A stretch of 28,238 nucleotides of DNA from positions 1-28,238 of the forward strand of contig DDFD01000096.1 in NCBI GenBank assembly GCA_002337005.1, written 5' to 3'. Positions within the stretch are counted from its first letter, which is position 1. Every line of letters starts with the position of its first letter. Both the position numbers and the translations under genes were made by a program. This document shows, piece by piece, positions 1-7,790 of this stretch. Source of the DNA: Flavobacteriales bacterium UBA1937. GTDB lineage: Bacteria > Bacteroidota > Bacteroidia > Flavobacteriales > Weeksellaceae. Under the pieces are notes generated by a model that saw only the letters and a program-made list of their open reading frames with translations, was not told the DNA's origin and searched no databases.

Positions 1-111
1 TGTTTTTTAGCTTTTACGTTCAAAATTTTTAAGATTTTTTAACAAAGTTTAGTATTTGTTCAAGGGCAAATTTCGGAGTTTTTTTTCTATTTTAGCAGAA
101 AATTTTTATTG

Positions 112-1011
112 ATGGCAAAATTAGCAGACGATTTAAACAAAAAAAGGCTTCGTTCTAGTAACATTACAGTATCAATAAGTATTGCATTGGTTTTATTTTT
201 GGTAGGTCTTTTCGGGCTTATCTTGATTAATGCACAGAGATACTCAGATTACATCAAAGAACAATTGGTAGTAGAAGCTTACTTTGATGACCACTTGGAT
301 CCTAGAGATTCTGCTAAAGCAGATGAACTAAATAAAATTACCTACGAAAGAATTAAACTTTTACCTTTTGTAAAAAAAGCAAAATTTATTTCTGCTGATG
401 AAGCTACTACTATTGCCAAAACGCAATTAGGAATAGATTCTGAAGCTCTTTTTGAGGGCAATATTTTTCCACCTTCTATAGAAGTTACTTTAAAACCAGA
501 ATTTGTAGATCCTGCAAAAATAGATGCGGTGGTAAAACAAATAGGTGAAGTAGAAGGTATAAAAGAAGTGAAAAACGACAGTAAATTGACCATAGAAGTA
601 TATAATAATCTTAATAGAATTCTCACTTGGATTCTTGGCTTCTCTGTCTTATTTTTAATTGTTGCAATGGTACTTATTAATAATTCTATCCGTTTGAAAA
701 TTTTCTCTAAAAGATTTATTATCAAAACCATGCAATTGGTAGGTGCTAAGCGAAGATTTATTTTAAAACCATTTATAAAAGAAGCTGTAATTCTTGGGAT
801 TATAGGAGCTTTCATAGGTTTAGTAGCTTTATTTACAGGTTGGTATTTCTTTACTAGTGAAATAGGAACTCCTTTTGTACAAGACACCAACAAATATGTT
901 TGGCTGGTTCTGATAGTAGTAGGAACAGGTATTTTAATCACCGTAATTAGTACTATTTTTGCTACTTGGCGATTCTTGGCTTCTAGTGTAGATGACCTTT
1001 ATTATTCATAG
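112..1011 (+). CDS. ftsX: Cell division permease-like protein FtsX
   Basis: Inner-membrane subunit of the FtsEX complex, which links the divisome to peptidoglycan hydrolase activation; it resembles an ABC permease but is not thought to transport. The 299-residue protein has the family layout: a short basic cytoplasmic N-terminus, one membrane helix at about residues 21-40, an extracytoplasmic domain at about 45-165, then three helices near 170-190, 225-246 and 263-284. The usual FtsX features IFPPSIEV and KTMQLVGAKRRFI are visible. I chose ATG at 112; a TTG three bases upstream is in frame but less likely. A DUF3098 gene follows after 12 bases, as in many flavobacteria. ftsE is not in the window; in Bacteroidota it is often elsewhere. 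Family call is firm. Confidence 0.95.
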   Translation: MAKLADDLNKKRLRSSNITVSISIALVLFLVGLFGLILINAQRYSDYIKEQLVVEAYFDDHLDPRDSAKADELNKITYERIKLLPFVKKAKFISADEATTIAKTQLGIDSEALFEGNIFPPSIEVTLKPEFVDPAKIDAVVKQIGEVEGIKEVKNDSKLTIEVYNNLNRILTWILGFSVLFLIVAMVLINNSIRLKIFSKRFIIKTMQLVGAKRRFILKPFIKEAVILGIIGAFIGLVALFTGWYFFTSEIGTPFVQDTNKYVWLVLIVVGTGILITVISTIFATWRFLASSVDDLYYS

Positions 1012-1023
1012 AAATTGAAAAAA

Positions 1024-1302
1024 ATGTCTAAAAATCAAAATTCAGTTAAGACTGAAAACAAAGAACAAACTTCATTTTATTTTGGTAAAAAGAATTATCA
1101 ATTAATGGTAATTGGACTAGTAATCATTGCTTTAGGATTTATTCTAATGATGGGCTCTGATGCCAATACTGTAGATGGTAAATTTGATCCTAATGCATGG
1201 AATGATGATGTTTTCTCTATAAGAAGAATCAGAATTGCGCCACTTTTGGTCATTTCAGGATTTGTGGTAGAAATATTTGCCATTCTTAGAAGAAATAAAT
1301 AG
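1024..1302 (+). CDS. DUF3098 family small membrane protein
   Basis: A 92-residue protein with a charged N-terminus, a membrane helix at about residues 25-45 and a second near 72-88, ending in a basic tail (LRRNK). The stretch between the helices (FDPNAWNDDVFSIRRIRIAP) is typical of DUF3098, a Bacteroidota family of unknown function usually found directly after ftsX. ATG at 1024 is chosen over an in-frame TTG at 1015, giving a 12-base gap after ftsX and implying co-transcription. A strong terminator hairpin follows. A role in envelope or division is suggested only by the neighbour. Confidence 0.85.
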   Translation: MSKNQNSVKTENKEQTSFYFGKKNYQLMVIGLVIIALGFILMMGSDANTVDGKFDPNAWNDDVFSIRRIRIAPLLVISGFVVEIFAILRRNK

Positions 1303-1317
1303 AACAATTTAAACATT

Positions 1318-1364
1318 AAATAATTAAAAGATTTAAATATTTATTTGAATCTTTTAATTATTTT
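1318..1364 (+). terminator. Long AT-rich hairpin terminator after ftsX operon
   Basis: Arms 1318-1339 and 1342-1363 form a 22-bp inverted repeat with a single mismatch (a G-U pair as RNA) and almost no loop, followed by a short T run. It closes the ftsX-DUF3098 unit and separates it from uppP. The near-symmetry means it could work on both strands. The stem is almost purely A/T, which is usual for this genome. Confidence 0.75.
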
Positions 1365-1432
1365 AGTTAAAAACTTAATATAAATCATTGAATTAATTTC
1401 TTATCGATTAATTCTTAATTCTTAATTAAATA

Positions 1433-2245
1433 ATGGATTTAATACAAGCAATCATTATTGCAATAATAGAAGGACTTACAGAATACTTGCCTGTTTCATC
1501 TACGGCACACATGATTTTCACCAGTTCTATTTTTGGGATTCAAAATGATGAATTTGTAAAAATGTTTCAGGTTTCTATTCAGTTTGGAGCTATTTTGGCG
1601 GTTGTATTTTTGTATTGGAAAAAATTCTTTGATTTTAAAAACTTTAATTTTTACATCAAATTAGCTTTTGCCGTACTTCCAGCATTGATTTTAGGAAAAC
1701 TGTTTGATGATAAAATAGACGAAATTCTAGGAAATCCTATCCCTATTGCTATCGTTTTGGTTCTTGGTGGAGTAGTTTTACTTTTTATTGATAAAGTTTT
1801 TAAAGTTCACACAGTACACAACGAAAAAGAAATTTCTATAAAAAAAGCGGTAATTATTGGTTTTTGGCAATGTCTGGCAATGATGCCAGGAACGAGTAGA
1901 AGTGCAGCTTCAATTATTGGCGGAATGCAACAAAAACTGACCAGAGAAGCAGCCGCAGAATTTTCTTTCTTTCTGGCAGTTCCTACTATGCTAGCTGTTA
2001 CTGTTTATTCTATTTTTTTAAAGAAATTCAATTATCTAGGTGTAGAACAAAAAGGCTATGAAATGCTAATGCAAGGCGATAATCTAAAATTATTTTTATT
2101 AGGAAACGTAATTGCATTTATCGTGGCGGTAATTGCAATTAAATTTTTTATTGGAGTAATTAAAAAATATGGTTTTAAACCTTGGGGTTGGTACAGAATT
2201 ATTGCAGGAATTGCGCTTTTAGTTTATTTTACTTGGTTTAAATAA
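1433..2245 (+). CDS. uppP: Undecaprenyl-diphosphatase UppP (BacA)
   Basis: Integral membrane phosphatase that converts undecaprenyl diphosphate to the monophosphate carrier lipid for peptidoglycan and other glycans; overproduction gives bacitracin resistance in other species. The 270 residues match the family length. Both signature motifs are intact: EGLTEYLPVSSTAH at residues 13-26 and PGTSRSA at 152-158, which together form the active site. About seven to eight hydrophobic helices are visible. ATG at 1433 follows a run of TTAATTCTTAATT-like repeats. The stop is directly abutted by the ATG of the next gene, and truB and rluF follow, so these four are probably one operon. Confidence 0.96.
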   Translation: MDLIQAIIIAIIEGLTEYLPVSSTAHMIFTSSIFGIQNDEFVKMFQVSIQFGAILAVVFLYWKKFFDFKNFNFYIKLAFAVLPALILGKLFDDKIDEILGNPIPIAIVLVLGGVVLLFIDKVFKVHTVHNEKEISIKKAVIIGFWQCLAMMPGTSRSAASIIGGMQQKLTREAAAEFSFFLAVPTMLAVTVYSIFLKKFNYLGVEQKGYEMLMQGDNLKLFLLGNVIAFIVAVIAIKFFIGVIKKYGFKPWGWYRIIAGIALLVYFTWFK

Positions 2246-2680
2246 ATGAAAAAAAAAGTTTTTAGGAATAAAATTGTCTATTGGATTTCTATAGTATATT
2301 TATTAACAATATTATATGCTATTTTTAGATATTTTACTCATTTTTACTCTTATATTGAGAAAGAACACTTAAGATTTTATATAAACGTTTTAAATTTTAT
2401 TTTTGCGGTTGTAATATTAATTTTTCTAATAGATAAAAAATCTAAAACAGTTTTATTAATTAATTTATTTATCGGATTTATATTAATTTTAAGCGTTTTT
2501 AGAATTGTTAATTCTTTTTTTCAATTAGGATTTTTCAACAAGGGAATAAAAGGAGAATTATTCTTAATATTTTTAAATTTAGTCTATCTTTTTTTAATTA
2601 ATTATTTTAAAATTGATATAGAAGTAATTAAAAATTCTAAAGAAATAGACCAAATTGGTAACAATAACCTAGAACCTTAA
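2246..2680 (+). CDS. Unknown four-helix membrane protein, very AT-rich
   Basis: A 144-residue protein I do not recognise. It has a basic start (MKKKVFRNKIVYW) and four hydrophobic segments at about residues 10-28, 42-62, 69-88 and 98-118, then a polar tail. The ATG directly follows the uppP stop with no gap, so translation is likely coupled. Base composition differs from its neighbours: stretches fall to around one fifth G+C against about a third in uppP and truB, mainly from ATA, TTA and AAT codons. That fits a recently acquired or weakly constrained gene. No function can be given. Confidence 0.75.
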   Translation: MKKKVFRNKIVYWISIVYLLTILYAIFRYFTHFYSYIEKEHLRFYINVLNFIFAVVILIFLIDKKSKTVLLINLFIGFILILSVFRIVNSFFQLGFFNKGIKGELFLIFLNLVYLFLINYFKIDIEVIKNSKEIDQIGNNNLEP

Positions 2681-2701
2681 ACGTTGAACACCGAAATTTT
2701 A

Positions 2702-3397
2702 ATGACCGCAGAAGATTTTTTAAACGGACAAATTATTCTCCTTGACAAACCTCTGGATTGGACGAGTTTTCAGGCTGTGAATAAACTGAAATATAAACTC
2801 AAAAGAGAATTTAATCTTCCGAAAAAATTTAAAATTGGTCATGCCGGAACCTTAGACCCTAGAGCTACAGGTTTACTGATTGTTTGTACTGGTAAATTCA
2901 CCAAAAAAATTCCTGAAATTCAAGATGCTCCAAAAGAATATTGGACAGAAATAAAAATTGGGGTACAAACAGAATCTTACGATACCGAAAAACCAGAAAT
3001 TCTACAGACTGATTATTCACACATCACCGAAGAATTGATAAAAGAAACTTTAGAAAAATTTGTAGGAGAAATAGAGCAAAAACCACCTGTTTTTTCTGCC
3101 ATCAAAATAGATGGAGACAGAGCTTATGATTTAGCAAGAAAAGGAATAGAAGTAGAAATGAAATCTAGAAAAACTACCATTCATTATATCAAAAATGTAG
3201 AAATCAACTTGCCTTTAGTGAGTTTCACGGTAGGCTGTAGCAAGGGAACTTACATCAGAAGTTTGGCGCACGATATCGGGCAGAGTTTGGGTGTTGGCGC
3301 ATATCTCACACAGCTCAGAAGAACTAAAATAGGAGAGTACCATATAGAAAATGCACATTCTAAAATTTTAGAAAACGAGTTTCGGTTTGCAGATTAA
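2702..3397 (+). CDS. truB: tRNA pseudouridine(55) synthase TruB
   Basis: Makes pseudouridine 55 in the T-loop of tRNAs. The 231-residue protein has the TruB core: the substrate loop near residues 13-25 (LLDKPLDWTSFQAV) and the catalytic motif GHAGTLDPRATGLL with nucleophile Asp52. Further conserved blocks are KPPVFSAIKIDGDRAYDLAR and the KGTYIRSLAHDIG segment. It lacks a long C-terminal PUA extension, like other short flavobacterial members. I chose ATG at 2702; an in-frame TTG at 2684 would add six residues. It sits between the AT-rich orphan and rluF on the same strand. Confidence 0.95.
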   Translation: MTAEDFLNGQIILLDKPLDWTSFQAVNKLKYKLKREFNLPKKFKIGHAGTLDPRATGLLIVCTGKFTKKIPEIQDAPKEYWTEIKIGVQTESYDTEKPEILQTDYSHITEELIKETLEKFVGEIEQKPPVFSAIKIDGDRAYDLARKGIEVEMKSRKTTIHYIKNVEINLPLVSFTVGCSKGTYIRSLAHDIGQSLGVGAYLTQLRRTKIGEYHIENAHSKILENEFRFAD

Positions 3398-3423
3398 TGA
3401 TAAAATTTATAATTTAAAATTTC

Positions 3424-4143
3424 TTGGAAACACGCATCAATAAATATTTATCAGAAGTTGGCTTTTGCTCTAGAAGAGAAGCAGATAGACTTTTGGAACA
3501 AGGTAGAATTACCATCAATGGCAAAAAACCAGAATTAGGAACCAAAGTTTCTGATGCAGATGAAATTTGCGTTGACGGAAAAAACATCAAAAAAACAGAA
3601 GAAAACCACGTTTATATCGCATTTAATAAACCTGTAGGAATTGTGTGTACTACCGATACGAAACGTGAAAAAAACAATATTGTAGATTACATTAACCATC
3701 CGAAAAGGATTTTCCCAATTGGTAGGCTTGATAAACCAAGTGAAGGCTTAATTTTATTGACTTCCGATGGTGATATCGTGAATAAAATTCTTCGCGCAAG
3801 AAACAACCACGAAAAAGAATATCTTGTAAGAGTAGATAAGCCTATTTCTCCTAAATTTTTAGAAAAAATGCGAAATGGTATTCCTATTTTAGATACGATT
3901 ACCAAAAAATGCGAGGTGGAACAAATTGATACACTGCAATTTAGAATTGTTCTCACACAAGGTCTTAATCGACAAATCCGTAGAATGTGCGAATATCTAG
4001 GTTACGAAGTAAAAAAACTAAAACGCATCAGAATTATGAACATAAAACTCGATTTACCTATCGGAAAATGGCGTGATTTATCAGATTCTGAAATGAAAGA
4101 ATTGGATCAATTACTTGAAAATTCTAGTAAAACTTTTGATTAA
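3424..4143 (+). CDS. rluF: RsuA/RluB/E/F-family pseudouridine synthase, RluF-like
   Basis: Isomerises a uridine in rRNA; the closest class looks like RluF (23S rRNA U2604), although RsuA and RluB relatives share the fold. An S4 RNA-binding domain occupies about residues 3-50 (RINKYLSEVGFCSRREADRL) and the catalytic motif GRLDKPSEGLILLTSDGD holds Asp103. The motif QIRRMCEYLGYEVKKLKRIRI near the C-terminus is typical. It starts at TTG 3424: a stop lies nine bases upstream in frame and the S4 domain begins immediately, so no ATG is possible. Its TAA overlaps the TAA of the convergent peptidase gene in a shared TTAA. Confidence 0.9.
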   Translation: METRINKYLSEVGFCSRREADRLLEQGRITINGKKPELGTKVSDADEICVDGKNIKKTEENHVYIAFNKPVGIVCTTDTKREKNNIVDYINHPKRIFPIGRLDKPSEGLILLTSDGDIVNKILRARNNHEKEYLVRVDKPISPKFLEKMRNGIPILDTITKKCEVEQIDTLQFRIVLTQGLNRQIRRMCEYLGYEVKKLKRIRIMNIKLDLPIGKWRDLSDSEMKELDQLLENSSKTFD

Positions 4144-6209
4144 ATTCTATCTTGTAATATTTCTTCCATCAAATTCAAGACTTCTTTTTTCATTTTAAAA
4201 TATCCATTACTTAACACTTCTTGATATTTACCTAATGCTGCATTTAATCTATTTATTTCATCATTATTATAGGTATTATGCTCGAAATATAGATGGTCTG
4301 TATCTACATATTCGTCTAGAATTTGCTTATCTTCAGTTTGCATATATTTCCCGAAATGAGAGGCAATTAATTCTTTAATTTTGCCTTTAAAAATATTTTC
4401 TTTAGTAAGTAAAATGTTTCTATTTCTCATAATATCAGTAATTTCCATACGCTGAGACATAAAATCTAAATAAGGGACAAATGTCTGAAATGCATTAAAA
4501 TAATCATCAAATTCTTTGTCAGCTTTTGTGAAATTTTCCACCAACTCAGAGAATTTTAATTTTTGTTCTGTAGTTGCGTTTTGATATATAAATTTAAAAA
4601 TCTGGTCATCATTTTTCTTAATTTCATTATCTATAATAACCATTCTGTCACTCAAAATTTTCTGAACTTTTGGCGCTTGTTTTTGAGTATATTTTACGCC
4701 ATCATAATCAAAAGTTTTAAGTTTATAAGCCCTTTTCTGAATCATTTCTATAACTTTTGAGTCGCTGTCAAGTGCATTTTTTTCAAAAATCAAACTCACT
4801 TTTTCATCATCGAAAAGTTCATTTTTAGAAATATTTAATTTTTCTGAATGTAGAAGTTCCGATTTTATATTATCAAAATCTTCACAAATAGGATTTTTAA
4901 CATCATAATAAGAATTAAAAATTTTCGGGAATGATTTTTCTGTTAACAGACTTTTATACTTTTCTTCAAATTCTTGCTCTGTAAGGTAATTCCCGGTATG
5001 AGTAAGCATATTATATTCAAAGAGTTTGTCTGTAAATTTTTCGGCATATTGGTTAAAGTGCTTTACAATGTTTTTCGCCAATCTACTGTCTATATTTTCA
5101 GACAGAATATTTAATTTTTTAATTGCAGTAATTCTTTGCTTAGTGGTAGGATGAGATGCCCATTGATCTTCTATTTGTAGTTTAGATTTATTATATCTAT
5201 CTAGTTCATTTTCATTAATGTATGGTAAATCATTCTTTACCTCGTGATTATTTTCTTTGGACAAATAATGAAGTAGAGTAGTTTGATTTTGATAAATATT
5301 TTTGGTATCAGCATTTATATTTTTGTCTAAATAAAAATTCAATGAATTTCCTAAAGCGGCATCAGAAAGGTCTAATCTAAGGAGAGAAGCAGATTTTACA
5401 TCAGAACCTACCACATAGGTTGCAATAGCATCTGCGTTAAATTCCATTTGTCTGCTCAATGACATATGTTTTAGATAGAGAAAATCATAAAATTTAGCTA
5501 AAATCCATTGAATTCCCATAATAAACCATACCGCAAATTTTGTAAAAATGGCAATAATAGCATGTGCACTAGCAAATTTATCCATATAATCGGTTAAATC
5601 TTTATTATTGTACAGCATATCATAAATCATTTTATTGGCTTGATTTACGTAACTGCCAACTTTCATGCTTTTTTGAGAAAAATGCCCAAATTCGTGGGCT
5701 AAAATAGCCTTCAATTCACTTACGGTAGTGGTATTAATTAATCCCATTCCTATGGTAAGATTTTTTTTGACAGGAAGAAACATACTCCAAAAAGTAGAAT
5801 TGTAATTTACAAAAGCATTGACATTATTAGATAAGAAAACTTTTTTAGGTTGCTCTGTTCCTACTTCATTTACTACATCGTCTATTAATTTAAACAGTTC
5901 AGGCTCTGTATTTCTCTTGATTTCAATGTAAGCGCTGGTATCATTTTTCTGGAAATTAAAGATAAATTTAACCAAGAAAATGAGAATAAATACCGCCATA
6001 CCAATCAAACCTCCACACACCAAAATTACCAAATAGTTAAACTTTAGATTAGATATAATGGCATAAACCAAAAACCCAATTGCAGCAACTAAAACCAGCG
6101 AAAGAAATATGAGCAATAGATAAACTAGGAAAAAAAGAATAATAAATAGAATAGAATTGGTAACTTGTTTTTTATATTCTTTAGAAATTGGTGGTAGATT
6201 TTTGGTCAT
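4140..6209 (-). CDS. Membrane-bound M48 family zinc metallopeptidase
   Basis: A 689-residue integral membrane peptidase related to HtpX/Ste24-type enzymes, which act in membrane-protein quality control in better-known bacteria. Two hydrophobic segments lie at about residues 20-55 and 58-84, then the catalytic domain with HEFGH at 172-176 and the third zinc ligand Glu256 in the EFNAD motif, with another hydrophobic stretch near 215-245 between them. The C-terminal 400 residues are long, charged and helical and I do not recognise them. This is much longer than HtpX (about 290). It starts 8 bases after the HD gene, so it is the last gene of a minus-strand operon. Confidence 0.88.
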   Translation of the reverse strand: MTKNLPPISKEYKKQVTNSILFIILFFLVYLLLIFLSLVLVAAIGFLVYAIISNLKFNYLVILVCGGLIGMAVFILIFLVKFIFNFQKNDTSAYIEIKRNTEPELFKLIDDVVNEVGTEQPKKVFLSNNVNAFVNYNSTFWSMFLPVKKNLTIGMGLINTTTVSELKAILAHEFGHFSQKSMKVGSYVNQANKMIYDMLYNNKDLTDYMDKFASAHAIIAIFTKFAVWFIMGIQWILAKFYDFLYLKHMSLSRQMEFNADAIATYVVGSDVKSASLLRLDLSDAALGNSLNFYLDKNINADTKNIYQNQTTLLHYLSKENNHEVKNDLPYINENELDRYNKSKLQIEDQWASHPTTKQRITAIKKLNILSENIDSRLAKNIVKHFNQYAEKFTDKLFEYNMLTHTGNYLTEQEFEEKYKSLLTEKSFPKIFNSYYDVKNPICEDFDNIKSELLHSEKLNISKNELFDDEKVSLIFEKNALDSDSKVIEMIQKRAYKLKTFDYDGVKYTQKQAPKVQKILSDRMVIIDNEIKKNDDQIFKFIYQNATTEQKLKFSELVENFTKADKEFDDYFNAFQTFVPYLDFMSQRMEITDIMRNRNILLTKENIFKGKIKELIASHFGKYMQTEDKQILDEYVDTDHLYFEHNTYNNDEINRLNAALGKYQEVLSNGYFKMKKEVLNLMEEILQDRI

Positions 6210-6217
6210 TGGTTTTT

Positions 6218-6661
6218 TTAGTATTTATTAATCAAATAGTTATATGCTTTCAGATATTTGTTTAGACGTTTAAGGTCTTTTTCGGTTAATAGTCTGTTAA
6301 TTCTTCTTAGATCCATGTTATCTTGTAAATCATTTAGTTTTACAGCTATCGCAAGAGGAGATTTTTCAGTTCTTTTGATAAATTCGTCATAATCTTCATC
6401 AGGAGGATTTTTGGTAAGGCATTCAATGGCAAAAATTTGCTCTTCAGAAAAACCTTGTTTTCTAAGAAAATCATAAGAATATTCTGGACAATCTTCTATT
6501 ACATCGTGCAAAATACCTACAATTTTTTCGTCTAGTGTTTTCCCAAAGTTCATCACTCGCATTACATGCATAATGTAAGGAGCGCCGTATTTATCAACTT
6601 GTTTGCGATGTGCCTTTTCGGCAATTTTAATCGCTTTGTGTAACAAAAGTTCTTTATTCAT
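6218..6661 (-). CDS. Stand-alone HD-domain hydrolase, RelA/SpoT-HD (MESH1) type
   Basis: A 147-residue single-domain protein resembling the (p)ppGpp hydrolase domain of SpoT or MESH1. The metal-binding HD set is visible: His32 (in YIMHVMRV), His52-Asp53 (in ILHDVIED, with Glu56-Asp57) and Asp111 (in KLNDLQDN). There is no synthetase, TGS or ACT domain. This suggests a small alarmone hydrolase, but the last motif differs from the classical form (KLADKLSN), so the substrate could be another nucleotide. Its start overlaps the end of the small secreted-protein gene by 8 bases and the M48 gene follows 8 bases later, so all three are probably co-transcribed. Confidence 0.82.
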   Translation of the reverse strand: MNKELLLHKAIKIAEKAHRKQVDKYGAPYIMHVMRVMNFGKTLDEKIVGILHDVIEDCPEYSYDFLRKQGFSEEQIFAIECLTKNPPDEDYDEFIKRTEKSPLAIAVKLNDLQDNMDLRRINRLLTEKDLKRLNKYLKAYNYLINKY

Positions 6662-6941
6662 TTGGTTTTGCTACGGGCATTTTTTCTAAATTTACTATAG
6701 GTTTTGCGATTAAAATTTTATACAAATCAGCATTTTTAGGTTGAGCAACTGGCATATTCCAAGGAGTGGGAGATGTAATATCTATAAAATTTTTAGTATC
6801 AGAAGGAACAGATTTTATTGATAAATCTATTGTAGGAAATTCTGTTTTAGGCATATCTACCTTTGGGATTTCTAGTTTTTCCGTTTGTGAAAACGCCAGT
6901 AAAGGCAAAGAAAAACTGGCTAGGAAAGTTAGTTTTTTCAT
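6654..6941 (-). CDS. Small secreted protein with MPVAxP repeats
   Basis: A 95-residue protein with a clear Sec signal peptide (MKKLTFLASFSLPLLAFSQ); cleavage is expected near residue 19. The mature part is short, proline-rich and without cysteine. It carries a repeated phrase, NMPVAQPKN and KMPVAKPNE, and related MP/FP units (KVDMPKTEFPTIDL), suggesting a disordered envelope-exposed peptide. I do not recognise a named family. ATG at 6941 is chosen over an upstream TTG because it gives the proper signal peptide. It is first in the operon with the HD and M48 genes. A hairpin and a palindrome lie just upstream. Confidence 0.75.
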   Translation of the reverse strand: MKKLTFLASFSLPLLAFSQTEKLEIPKVDMPKTEFPTIDLSIKSVPSDTKNFIDITSPTPWNMPVAQPKNADLYKILIAKPIVNLEKMPVAKPNE

Positions 6942-6961
6942 CTTCAATTTTTTTTTAAAAC

Positions 6962-6997
6962 GTCTTAAAAAAACAATCGAAGGATGAATTTTAAGAC
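6962..6997 (-). promoter_or_regulatory. Leader hairpin before the small secreted-protein gene
   Basis: GTCTTAAAA at 6962-6970 and TTTTAAGAC at 6989-6997 form a 9-bp perfect stem with an 18-base loop, ending about 20 bases before the ATG at 6941 in the minus-strand leader. It could be an RNA structure controlling translation or mRNA stability. The stem alone is the evidence. Confidence 0.4.
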
Positions 6998-7011
6998 CTT
7001 GTGGTTATTGA

Positions 7012-7026
7012 TTTTACAATGTAAAA
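7012..7026. promoter_or_regulatory. 15-bp palindrome TTTTACAATGTAAAA, possible operator
   Basis: A perfect dyad with 7-base arms around one central base, about 70 bases upstream of the secreted-protein ATG. The position suits a repressor site near the promoter of the minus-strand operon. In such AT-rich DNA a chance palindrome is possible. Confidence 0.3.
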
Positions 7027-7051
7027 ATACTAAAATTTTGAAAATAAAAAA

Positions 7052-7107
7052 GACTGATGACTAATCTTCTTTACTTTTTTCAAGTTCAGATGAAATTGTC
7101 ATCAGTC
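7052..7107. repeat. 10-bp perfect inverted repeat with 36-bp spacer
   Basis: GACTGATGAC at 7052-7061 is exactly inverted as GTCATCAGTC at 7098-7107. It is GC-richer than its surroundings and sits at the edge of the gene-free region next to the degenerate array. The right arm overlaps a sequence resembling the array core (CAAGTTCAGATGAAATTGTC), so this may be a structured boundary of the array. No function is known to me. Confidence 0.5.
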
Positions 7108-7235
7108 CAAATTTGTCTTCACTCAGATTAAGCCTAAGTTTTACAGAAACTATTTCAATTGCATTTTCCGAAATTTTACCTTTAGGTATTCTTCAGAGGA
7201 TTGCTAAGTTTCACTTATTGGCTTACATCATAATG

Positions 7236-7790
7236 AGTTTAGACTTATGCTTTGTCATCATTTTTTAGTCTATTTTCAATTGCTTTTGCAATCTATTTTA
7301 AAACTAAAATTTGGTTGACTTTTTTTGTCATCACCTAAGTTTAAAGTTTAATTTCTTAAACTTATAAACTCAAGTGTTTGACAGTTTTTGTCTCAACTTT
7401 TAAATTAATCACAAAAAATTTTCATTTTCAAAAATGACTAAATTTCAAGTTTATGACGGTTTTTTGTCATTGCTTTCAGTTTTGTTTCTCAGATTTTCAT
7501 CTTCAAAATTGTCAACTTTCCACATTTGACGATTTTTTGTCTCTCTTAAAAAGGATTTAGGATAAATTACATCACCTTAAAATCTTTACATTTAAGTTTG
7601 ACCGTTTTGTGTCTTCCTCTTAATCAAACTTTGAAAATTTTCATTTTCAAAACTTTGAAATTTAAGTTTCTGACGTTTTGTCTCAACTTCTCATTCAAAT
7701 TTTAGAAAAAACTAAATTCTTTCAAAACCTTGAGGTTAAAGTATTAGACAGTTTTTAAGTCATCTTTAATTGTTAAATCAATCGTCATTT
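7236..7790. repeat. Degenerate tandem array, 72-75 bp units with GAC-N5-9-GTC core
   Basis: Eight cores of the form (A)AGTTTGAC-nGTTTTT-GTC start (at the GAC) at 7242, 7317, 7380, 7455, 7528, 7600, 7672 and 7747. The intervals are 75, 63, 75, 73, 72, 72 and 75 bp. Several cores share flanks: an AAGT or CAAGT lead, a TCAAC or TCATC tail, and about 45 bases later a second motif near TTTTCATTTTCAAAA (clear at 7410-7426, 7495-7508 and 7635-7652). A ninth, more decayed core (AAGTTTGACTTGTTTG) lies at 7921 and a possible one at 7081. All six frames are stop-rich and no conserved peptide emerges. Copies are too divergent to be CRISPR repeats. The intervals are all close to whole helical turns (six or seven), consistent with phased protein sites, or simply with old tandem duplication. 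Confidence 0.6.

Noticed and set aside
342..941. 199-codon open frame on the minus strand inside ftsX
   Set aside because: It mirrors the ftsX coding frame, has no conserved features, and ftsX is certain.
7236..7790. CRISPR array
   Set aside because: Spacing is suggestive, but the repeats are far too divergent, the fillers are also partly alike, and no cas gene is in the window.
7236..7790. Tandem small genes or peptide repeats on the minus strand
   Set aside because: A few units can be read as short peptides (for example FENENFQ or FEDENLR), but the frame is not kept between units, spacing includes 73 bp, and stops are frequent.
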